Shown here in pieces: positions 1 through 5,147 of a DNA stretch of 11,308 nt (position 1 is its first letter; each line of letters starts with the position of its first letter). The notes beneath the pieces were generated by a model. That model was not told where the DNA came from, did not search any database, and was given only the letters and a program-made list of their open reading frames with translations. The translations under genes and the position numbers were made by a program. Where the stretch lies: assembly GCA_027451645.1 (NCBI GenBank), contig DAIDIX010000008.1, positions 1-11,308 on the forward strand, in the 5' to 3' direction. The stretch is from Candidatus Dormiibacterota bacterium. Its GTDB lineage: Bacteria; Chloroflexota; Dormibacteria; Aeolococcales; Aeolococcaceae.

Positions 1-896
1 TCGTCCAGGAGGAGGAGCGTGCCATGATCCACGGCATTCTCGAGATGACGGACAAGTCAGTCAGGGAATGCATGGTCCCGCGCATCGATGTCATTGGCAT
101 CGAATCGGACAAGAATGTGAAGGACGTGATTGCACTCATCATCGAGTATGGCCATTCACGAATTCCCATCTATGAGGACACGATTGACAACGTCATAGGT
201 GTCGTGTACGCCAAGGATCTCCTGCAGCATGGAATCAGGAGTGATACGAACATCAGTCTCAAGGAACTCTCGAGAAAGCCGTATTTCACTCCGGAGTCCA
301 AGCATGTAGGGGAGCTCCTCCATGAGATGCAGTCCCGCTCCGTGCACATTGCAATTGTTGTCGATGAGTATGGGGGGACAGCAGGCATCATCACCATTGA
401 GGATGTCATCGAGGAGATCGTTGGCCCCATTCGTGATGAGTACGACACGGAGGAAGTCGAGGATGTCCAGTTCATTTCCGATACAGAAGTGCTCGTCAAT
501 CCCCGGATGCCTGTAGGAGAACTCGAGGAGGAACTTGCACTCCATATTGGTGATGTTGATGCGGACTCCATTGGAGGATTTGTGTATGCATCGCTTGGTG
601 AGATTCCGAAGGTTGGAGATATCGTGACTGTGGGAGAGGCAACGATCCATGTTGATGCAGTACGGAGGCAGAGTATTCAGAGGCTCCGGATCACGAGCCC
701 TGTATCCCTGCTGAAGGAACGGGCTACCCACCTTGAGGAGGAGATCGAGGGAACCCATGTGGAGGGACATGGAGAACTGCGGCAGGAAAGTCCAGATGGC
801 CATCATCTCGAGAAAGGGAATGGGACTGGGGACAGCCATGTCGCTGAGGATTCAGAAGAACCATCCCAGCGTGCTCCCCATGCAGGAGAGCAGTGA
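1..896 (+). CDS. CNNM/CorC-family CBS-domain protein, 5' partial
   Basis: This is the C-terminal part of a CNNM/CorC (UPF0053, 'hemolysin-related') protein, a family linked to Mg/Co efflux or ion homeostasis. The frame is open to the window edge (first full codon at 3), so the N-terminal DUF21 membrane domain lies outside the window. Counting from the internal ATG at 24, an MVPR motif (residues 17-20) opens a CBS pair (about 21-140). It contains IPIYEDTIDNVIGVVYAKDL and the family signature VDEYGGTAGIITIEDVIEEI (113-132). A CorC_HlyC/transporter-associated domain follows (about 150-226), and then a charged, Glu/His/Gly-rich tail of about 60 residues that is probably disordered. The CBS pair is expected to sit on the cytoplasmic side and bind adenine nucleotides (family knowledge). 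It overlaps recO by 4 nt (GTGA), so the two are probably co-transcribed. The family call is secure; the transported ion is not. Confidence 0.93.
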   Translation, partial: VQEEERAMIHGILEMTDKSVRECMVPRIDVIGIESDKNVKDVIALIIEYGHSRIPIYEDTIDNVIGVVYAKDLLQHGIRSDTNISLKELSRKPYFTPESKHVGELLHEMQSRSVHIAIVVDEYGGTAGIITIEDVIEEIVGPIRDEYDTEEVEDVQFISDTEVLVNPRMPVGELEEELALHIGDVDADSIGGFVYASLGEIPKVGDIVTVGEATIHVDAVRRQSIQRLRITSPVSLLKERATHLEEEIEGTHVEGHGELRQESPDGHHLEKGNGTGDSHVAEDSEEPSQRAPHAGEQ

Positions 897-1663
897 CTTC
901 CAGGACAGGAGTTACGGATGAGGCAATCGTGCTCCGACGTGTGGACTACGGAGAGGCAGACCGTGTTCTCACTCTTCTCACGAAGGACAGGGGCAAGCTG
1001 GGTGCTCTTGCGAAAGGTGCGAGGAAACCGTCAAGTTCACTGAGCACTGCAACAGATCTCTTTGTCCATGGAAGGTACCAGCTGGTACCGGGCAGGGGAG
1101 AACTCGAGATCATAACGCACGGTGAGGTGATTGGTGCACGGGAGCCGGGCCAGCCATACGATGTCCTTCTTGGTGCCGGTGCATGTGCAGAGGTTGTCGA
1201 TCGGCTCATGGTCGACCGTTTTCCCGATCCTGGAGTCTTTCTTCTCGTGGTGAGTGCGCTTGATGTGCTCTGGAGCCGGGCACGTCCACCAGCTGCAGCT
1301 GTCGCATGGTGTGGACTCTCCCTTCTCGTGCATCTTGGATATGCCCCCATCCTCGATCGGTGTGTGCGATGCCACGAGATGCTCGTCGAGCAGACTTCCT
1401 GGTTTGTAGCCCATCTTGGAGGACTTCAGTGTGCGAAGTGCCATGCTGCTGCACCGGGAGGATTTTCAGTAGATGTCCGTACACAGAAGCTTCTTCGTCT
1501 CATTGCAAAGGGTGATGCTGCACTTTTTTTCAGGGTGCGCATTGATGATTCCTCGATAGTGCAGCTCGTGGAAGTGCTGTCGGATGCCCTTGAAGAGCAT
1601 CTCCATAGCGCACTTCATGCACTGCCAATGCTCAGGGAACGTCTTCCACGCATGCATGCGTAG
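893..1663 (+). CDS. recO: DNA repair protein RecO
   Basis: RecO works with RecF and RecR in RecFOR recombinational repair, helping to load RecA onto SSB-coated single-stranded DNA. The 256-residue product has the usual family length. An N-terminal OB-fold (about 8-80) starts with the typical EAIVLRRVDYGEADRVLTLL. A helical domain follows, with a four-cysteine zinc-finger-like pair C157-x2-C160 and C180-x2-C183, as in many RecO proteins. The start is a GTG whose last two bases belong to the TGA stop of the upstream gene. An AGGAG ribosome-binding site lies at 884-888. The position between a CorC-type gene and glyS matches housekeeping clusters in Gram-positive-like lineages. The gene carries two notable palindromes, at 1074-1089 and across its stop codon at 1648-1661, which are described separately. 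Confidence 0.94.
   Translation: MTSRTGVTDEAIVLRRVDYGEADRVLTLLTKDRGKLGALAKGARKPSSSLSTATDLFVHGRYQLVPGRGELEIITHGEVIGAREPGQPYDVLLGAGACAEVVDRLMVDRFPDPGVFLLVVSALDVLWSRARPPAAAVAWCGLSLLVHLGYAPILDRCVRCHEMLVEQTSWFVAHLGGLQCAKCHAAAPGGFSVDVRTQKLLRLIAKGDAALFFRVRIDDSSIVQLVEVLSDALEEHLHSALHALPMLRERLPRMHA
1074..1089. repeat. perfect 16-bp palindrome inside recO
   Basis: GGTACCAGCTGGTACC is its own reverse complement across all 16 bases. It encodes the Tyr-Gln-Leu-Val-Pro stretch of the RecO OB-fold region. A palindrome this long is unlikely by chance in one kilobase, but the protein sequence also constrains it. It could be a protein-binding site or a cruciform/hairpin in the mRNA, or a coincidence. No function is assigned. 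Confidence 0.6.
1648..1661. repeat. perfect 14-bp palindrome at the end of recO
   Basis: ACGCATGCATGCGT is perfectly self-complementary and runs into the first base of the recO TAG stop. Another GCATGC follows at 1665-1670, so the recO-glyS junction is rich in this hexamer. It might form a small hairpin or be a binding site in the junction. There is no U-tract, so it is not a typical intrinsic terminator. Confidence 0.5.
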
Positions 1664-1698
1664 TGCATGCTGATGTCCTTGGTAGACTAGAGGGCACA

Positions 1699-3111
1699 AT
1701 GCACACATCAGCACCCTCAGACGACCGCTCCCGTATCGATACGATTGTCTCGCTGTGCAAGCGGCGAGGATTCGTGTTCCCCTCCAGTGAGATCTATGGA
1801 GGCATCAATGCGCTCTATGACTTCGGTCCCATTGGCACACGCCTCCGGCGGAACATCAGGAACTCGTGGTGGCGGTACATGGTGGATAGCCGTGATGATG
1901 TTGAGGGCATTGAAACCTCAGTCATCATGAATCCCCGCGTGTGGGAAGCAAGTGGCCATGTGCAGAACTTCACAGATCCGCTTGTGGACTGCCTTGGAAA
2001 GTGCAAGAAGCGGTGGCGTGAGGATCACCTGGAGGATGAACGGAAGGCACGGAAGCTTCCTGAGGGGAGCACTGGGTGTCCTGAATGTGGAGGCGACCTT
2101 ACTCCTGCACGGCAGTTCAATCTCATGTTCAAGAGCTATCTCGGGCCTGTCGAGGATTCTGCAGCCCAGGTGTGGCTCCGTCCTGAGACAGCCCAGGGAA
2201 TGTTCGTCAACTTCGCGAATGTCGTGACAACCTCCCGTGCCAGGATCCCGTTTGGCATTGCACAGATCGGGAAAGGCTTCCGGAACGAGATCTCACCAGG
2301 GAATTTCATCTTCAGGTCGCGTGAATTCGAGCTCATGGAGATGGAGTTCTTCTGTGAACCCGGTACGGACGATGAATGGTATGCGTTCTGGAAGAAGTAC
2401 CGATTTGACTGGTATCTTGATGAGCTTGGCATACAGGAGTCGCATCTCCGCATTCGGGAACATGAGAAGGCTGAGCTTTCCCACTACAGCTCTGGAACAT
2501 CCGATATTGAATATGCGTTCCCGTTCGGCTGGGGAGAGCTTGAGGGTGTGGCATGCAGAACAGATTACGATCTCACGACACACCAGACGATGAGCGGCAA
2601 GGATCTCAGCTATTTTGACCCGAAGAAGGAAACCCACTACGTTCCGCATGTCATCGAGCCTGCAGTGAGCGTGGATCGGATCTTCCTCACTGTTCTTGTG
2701 GATGCGTATGAAGAGGAACAGGTCAATGGGGAGGAGCGTGTCGTGCTCAGGCTCCATCCGGATCTTGCACCGTATCAGGTAGCAGTGCTTCCGCTCTCGA
2801 AGAATGAGCAGCTCATGGAGGAAGCACACCGTATCGAGAAATCGCTCCGTGGCACATATGCAACTGCATATGACGATACCCAGAGCATTGGAAAGCGGTA
2901 CCGTCGCCATGATGAGATCGGGACTCCGCTTGCTGTGACAGTGGACTTCGATACGCTTGAGGACCATGCTGTGACAATTCGCAATCGTGACACGATGACG
3001 CAGGATCGGGTCGCCATAGCAGATCTACCACAGGCTATTGGGGAACACCTTGGCAGGGCACGACGTGACAGCCGTGCACGTGCGCATGGAGAAGCTGTCT
3101 CGAAGGACTAG
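1699..3111 (+). CDS. glyS: Glycyl-tRNA synthetase, homodimeric type
   Basis: This class II aminoacyl-tRNA synthetase charges tRNA-Gly with glycine in the cytoplasm. The 470 residues match the single-chain alpha2 type, not the glyQ/glyS alpha2-beta2 type. Visible family blocks are YGGINALYDFGPIG near the N-terminus, RPETAQGMFVNF (161-172), class II motif 2 with GFRNEISP (193-200), ACRTDYDL (285-292), and motif 3 around VIEPAVSVDR (318-327). The C-terminal anticodon-binding domain contains SIGKRYRRHDEIGTP (396-410). Cys98-x3-Cys102 and Cys127-x2-Cys130 suggest a zinc site in the insertion. Motif 3 has Ser where I expect Gly (EPSxGxxR). I chose the ATG at 1699 because the alignable protein begins there and AGAGGG lies at 1689-1694. 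An in-frame GTG at 1663 would add 12 unconserved residues. It lies 35 nt after recO, probably in the same operon. Confidence 0.96.
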   Translation: MHTSAPSDDRSRIDTIVSLCKRRGFVFPSSEIYGGINALYDFGPIGTRLRRNIRNSWWRYMVDSRDDVEGIETSVIMNPRVWEASGHVQNFTDPLVDCLGKCKKRWREDHLEDERKARKLPEGSTGCPECGGDLTPARQFNLMFKSYLGPVEDSAAQVWLRPETAQGMFVNFANVVTTSRARIPFGIAQIGKGFRNEISPGNFIFRSREFELMEMEFFCEPGTDDEWYAFWKKYRFDWYLDELGIQESHLRIREHEKAELSHYSSGTSDIEYAFPFGWGELEGVACRTDYDLTTHQTMSGKDLSYFDPKKETHYVPHVIEPAVSVDRIFLTVLVDAYEEEQVNGEERVVLRLHPDLAPYQVAVLPLSKNEQLMEEAHRIEKSLRGTYATAYDDTQSIGKRYRRHDEIGTPLAVTVDFDTLEDHAVTIRNRDTMTQDRVAIADLPQAIGEHLGRARRDSRARAHGEAVSKD

Positions 3112-3120
3112 GTGCTGGAT

Positions 3121-3161
3121 GCATGTTCCAGGAAGGAGACTGTATCACTCCTGGAACATGC
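3121..3161. terminator. 13-bp perfect hairpin between convergent glyS and the C1 peptidase gene
   Basis: GCATGTTCCAGGA (3121-3133) and TCCTGGAACATGC (3149-3161) are exact reverse complements around a 15-nt loop. The hairpin starts 9 nt after the glyS stop codon and ends 19 nt before the stop of the convergent peptidase gene. Neither strand has a T-run after the stem. It could be a bidirectional, U-tract-independent terminator or an mRNA 3'-end stabiliser. The hairpin is certain; the termination role is inferred from position. Confidence 0.65.
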
Positions 3162-3180
3162 GGCTTTCCGGATGAAGTTC

Positions 3181-3945
3181 CTAGAGAACTGGTTCCGTAC
3201 GGATCGTCCAGAAGTCCGTGGCAAGATTCGTATCGAGGACGTAGGAGTACGGGATGTACCCGTAGCCGCCATCACCCCATCCTTCTCCCCAGGAATTCTG
3301 CATTGTGAACTGCTGGGTGAGGTCGTTGTAGCCGACAATGGTCGCAGCATGACCTCCGAGAAGCATGTCCGTATCTCGTGGAAGGGGAATGATCCCGGAG
3401 TGGGAAACCCTGTCCGATTCCATGTTTGAGAAGACACTGAAGCCAAAGACGAAGGGATATCCCTCAGAGAGGCAGCGCTTCATGGAGTGGAGAGACTGCG
3501 GCAGCCTGTAGTAGACGAACCTGGGAGGTGTCGTTTCCGGCACACTCTTCGGTGGCTTAACTGATGCTGCATCCCAGATGTCGTACGTTGTTACGCCTTC
3601 ACGGTGCACGAGCTTGAGACCTGTGCGGAACTGTGCTCCCACATCATGGGGCGACGTTCCTTCCTCTTCGCGCTGCTTCCAGTAGAGGTGCATTGCCGAA
3701 GGGTTTTCAAGAAGCTTCGTGTCCGTAGCTTCACGTTGATACTGGAACAGCGAGAGAAGTGCGTATGCAGTGCATGCCGCGGACTCTCCCTGATCACTGA
3801 CAGGGGGACAGGCATCTCGGAGATCGATCACCGAGGGCGTGTCCCAGGCGGATGGCATTGTTGGATAGGAGAAGTCGCGTGGGTCTGGAAGATCTCGGCG
3901 CCACCCATACCGAGCAATTGTAAGACCGTGAAGTTGCGTAGCCAT
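3181..3945 (-). CDS. C1-family (papain-like) cysteine peptidase, cytosolic
   Basis: The 254-residue protein belongs to the bacterial C1A-like peptidases. The N-terminus YGWRRDLPDPRDFSY (13-27) is the block that precedes the catalytic domain in this bacterial group. All four papain active-site positions can be read: oxyanion Gln52 (SDQG), nucleophile Cys58 (AACTAYA), His199 (GGHA) and Asn217 (QNSWGEGWG). The enzyme therefore looks active. There is no signal peptide, membrane segment or evident long propeptide, so it probably acts in the cytoplasm unless exported non-classically. Its substrate is unknown. It stands alone on the minus strand, convergent with glyS and divergent from a small membrane-anchored protein. 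No Shine-Dalgarno sequence precedes the ATG at 3945; a weak promoter-like pair ends six bases before it. The stop is TAG. Confidence 0.88.
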   Translation of the reverse strand: MATQLHGLTIARYGWRRDLPDPRDFSYPTMPSAWDTPSVIDLRDACPPVSDQGESAACTAYALLSLFQYQREATDTKLLENPSAMHLYWKQREEEGTSPHDVGAQFRTGLKLVHREGVTTYDIWDAASVKPPKSVPETTPPRFVYYRLPQSLHSMKRCLSEGYPFVFGFSVFSNMESDRVSHSGIIPLPRDTDMLLGGHAATIVGYNDLTQQFTMQNSWGEGWGDGGYGYIPYSYVLDTNLATDFWTIRTEPVL

Positions 3946-3951
3946 GTGTGT

Positions 3952-3981
3952 ATTGTGAGGACTTCCTAAAGTCTTTGCCTA
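3952..3981 (-). promoter_or_regulatory. possible leaderless promoter of the C1 peptidase gene
   Basis: Read on the minus strand, TAGGCA (3976-3981) and CACAAT (3952-3957) are separated by 18 bp. Only six bases lie between CACAAT and the ATG. Each hexamer matches its consensus (TTGACA, TATAAT) at four of six positions. There is no ribosome-binding site in the usual place; the nearest GGAAG is about 16 nt upstream. The geometry parallels the hutH start, which is why I list it. As a promoter on its own it is weak. Confidence 0.3.
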
Positions 3982-4026
3982 GCCTCCTGAGCCGCATTTA
4001 TGCACTTTGGGTGTCTTCTGTCCGCC

Positions 4027-4091
4027 TGCACCAGCAGATGCACCGGTGTGCTTTTCGATGTGCGCTGAACGTACGCTGAACGGGAATTCCC
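4027..4091. promoter_or_regulatory. direct repeats and palindrome in the divergent gap 3946-4128
   Basis: The 183-bp gap between the C1 peptidase gene (-) and the small membrane protein gene (+) holds no gene that I can support. It contains CGCTGAACG twice (4063-4071 and 4074-4082), one helical turn apart at an 11-bp period. The perfect palindrome GGGAATTCCC (4082-4091) adjoins directly. Upstream are TGCACC twice (4027-4032 and 4039-4044, 12-bp period) and CACCGGTG (4041-4048). Helically phased repeats of this sort often mark regulator binding sites, but no regulator is identified. Confidence 0.4.
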
Positions 4092-4128
4092 CTCGGTCAT
4101 CCATACACGTCACGTGAAGGTTCGCTGC

Positions 4129-4509
4129 ATGGCACAATCCCGCCATTTCCGTACGGCAGCACGCATCACCATTGCTGCATTTGTGCTATTTGGGATCTTC
4201 TGGGGAGTACTCCGTGCAGCTGATTTCGGAAGTGCAGTCAATCCGACACAGTACACGGTGGAGCTTCAGGGACACTTCCTTGGGTTCCCAGCAACCATCA
4301 CTGTCCTACCAGGGACTAGTGCAGCACTCCCGGCAGGGACATATCATGTCTCTGTGAAGAAGCACGATGGGATTGCCGTGGAAGGGTGCGGTGAGTGGCA
4401 GCTGCAGACCACTGAGTATGGCAAGTCACTCACCTTGCCCCGAACGGCAGTAGTGCATGCAGGGAAGAGCATCACTGTCCGGTGTCTTGGTTACTACTCT
4501 CCGCAGTAG
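4129..4509 (+). CDS. small membrane-anchored protein of unknown function
   Basis: I do not recognise a family. The 126-residue product starts with a basic stretch (MAQSRHFRTAAR). One hydrophobic segment follows (about residues 12-29, ITIAAFVLFGIFWGVLRA), which reads as an uncleaved signal anchor or a signal peptide. The rest (about 37-120) is rich in Thr, Val, Gly and aromatic residues in alternating patterns such as AGTYHVSVKKHDG (69-81). This suggests a small beta-sandwich exposed outside the membrane. Two cysteines (C87, C119) could form a disulfide. I prefer the ATG at 4129, since GAAGG lies 8 nt upstream. An in-frame GTG at 4114 would add five residues and has no clear ribosome-binding site. 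It converges with the next minus-strand gene across a 10-bp hairpin. Confidence 0.6.
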   Translation: MAQSRHFRTAARITIAAFVLFGIFWGVLRAADFGSAVNPTQYTVELQGHFLGFPATITVLPGTSAALPAGTYHVSVKKHDGIAVEGCGEWQLQTTEYGKSLTLPRTAVVHAGKSITVRCLGYYSPQ

Positions 4510-4510
4510 T

Positions 4511-4543
4511 GTCCTTCTCCCTGACCTTGGGATGGAGAAGGAC
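4511..4543. terminator. 10-bp perfect hairpin between two convergent hypothetical genes
   Basis: GTCCTTCTCC (4511-4520) and GGAGAAGGAC (4534-4543) pair exactly around a 13-nt loop. The stem starts directly after the TAG stop of the upstream + gene and ends 12 nt before the stop of the convergent - gene. No T-run follows on either strand. Position and design resemble the hairpin at 3121-3161, which supports a shared 3'-end function. Confidence 0.6.
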
Positions 4544-4555
4544 GTGTCAGAGGAT

Positions 4556-5035
4556 CTACTCGAGAGTGTTCCCGAATGGCAGCTGCGCAGTGATCCGTGC
4601 AGTCCGTTCCTGAACAGGAGCGGGAAGATGCCTGTCAATGCTGAGGAGCGCCTCGAATGCCCTGTCCTGGACCCTCCGGAATGCTGCACGTGTCTGGAGT
4701 GCCTCGATGAGTGGAGCTGCCTCAGGCTGGGCTGCTGTTGCAGCAGCAAGTGCCTCCTTGTCTGTGAGCAATGCACGCACGGATACTGTCCACTGGACAA
4801 AGGCAATCTGCTCGAGGAGTCGCACAGTCTCGGGCTGGGGATGCTCGAACATGAGCCGGAGGCGGGCATTCACCATGTTGGTGGGATCGGGTCGTGAGAC
4901 ACCAAAGTGTTCCTTCATGAATGCAGCAATCTCCCGGCGAGCAATGGCAATGCCTGCCCGGAAACTTGTCATGTCCTCAATCGCCTCGCAGAGACGATCC
5001 TGAAGCTGCTGCTGTACTGGCGTGAGACTGTCCAC
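4556..5035 (-). CDS. helical cytosolic protein of unknown function
   Basis: I do not recognise the family. The 159-residue product has no membrane segment or signal peptide. It is rich in Ala, Gln, Glu, Arg and Leu, and predicts by eye as almost entirely alpha-helical, with amphipathic runs such as LTPVQQQLQDRLCEAIEDM (4-22) and ALLTDKEALAAATAAQPEAA. I chose this strand over the overlapping plus-strand open frame because its GTG start (5033-5035) has a strong ribosome-binding site, GGGGAGG, on the minus strand at 5044-5050, eight bases upstream. The protein also starts with a plausible soluble helix. It is divergent from hutH across 112 bp and could share that regulatory region. I considered a chorismate-mutase-like or other small helical fold, but the catalytic pattern is not there. 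Confidence 0.6.
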   Translation of the reverse strand: MDSLTPVQQQLQDRLCEAIEDMTSFRAGIAIARREIAAFMKEHFGVSRPDPTNMVNARLRLMFEHPQPETVRLLEQIAFVQWTVSVRALLTDKEALAAATAAQPEAAPLIEALQTRAAFRRVQDRAFEALLSIDRHLPAPVQERTARITAQLPFGNTLE

Positions 5036-5043
5036 TGTGCTTT

Positions 5044-5050
5044 CCTCCCC
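5044..5050 (-). promoter_or_regulatory. strong Shine-Dalgarno site of the minus-strand hypothetical gene
   Basis: On the minus strand this reads GGGGAGG, eight bases before the GTG at 5035. It fixes that start codon and is the main evidence that the minus-strand gene is translated. A CATAAT hexamer upstream on the same strand could serve as a -10 element, but I see no convincing -35. Confidence 0.6.
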
Positions 5051-5085
5051 TTTGCGCCATTATGCGGAAAACCTCTTCGCAGGCG

Positions 5086-5127
5086 TCCGGGAGACTGCTC
5101 CTCCGGGAAGTTGGCAGAGAGGTCTCC
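5086..5127. promoter_or_regulatory. repeats in the hutH upstream region
   Basis: TCCGGGA occurs twice in direct orientation (5086-5092 and 5102-5108, 16-bp period). GGAGAC (5090-5095) and GTCTCC (5122-5127) form an inverted repeat that brackets the putative -35 box of hutH. This is where an operator for histidine or urocanate control would be expected. The motifs do not look like the known HutC operator, and no HutP-type gene is present. The assignment is speculative. Confidence 0.3.
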
Positions 5128-5141
5128 TGTCGCGGTACGCT
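5111..5141 (+). promoter_or_regulatory. putative promoter of hutH giving a leaderless transcript
   Basis: TTGGCA (5111-5116, five of six to TTGACA) is followed after 19 bp by TACGCT (5136-5141), which fits the TANNNT pattern. Only six bases (ctccgc) lie between TACGCT and the hutH ATG, so transcription would start at or very near the A of the ATG. The region before the ATG is pyrimidine-rich and has no ribosome-binding site, unlike the downstream operon genes. This is the arrangement of leaderless genes common in Actinobacteria and Deinococcus-Thermus. Confidence 0.5.
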
Positions 5142-5147
5142 CTCCGC

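Noticed and set aside
1663..1698. GTG at 1663 as the glyS start
   Set aside because: It adds 12 unconserved residues. The ATG at 1699 has a better ribosome-binding site and matches the family N-terminus.
2293..2967. Minus-strand frame of 224 codons opposite glyS
   Set aside because: It is antisense to a conserved synthetase, with no start signal and a shadow-like composition.
4457..4897. Open plus-strand frame of 146 codons
   Set aside because: It overlaps the end of the small membrane gene and lies antisense to the minus-strand gene at 4556-5035. It has no ribosome-binding site and a Cys-rich, atypical composition, whereas the minus-strand gene has a strong one.
5022..5147. Upstream extension of hutH to GTG at 5022 or 5037
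   Set aside because: It would overlap the divergent gene, has no ribosome-binding site, and adds about 40 residues not seen in HutH proteins.
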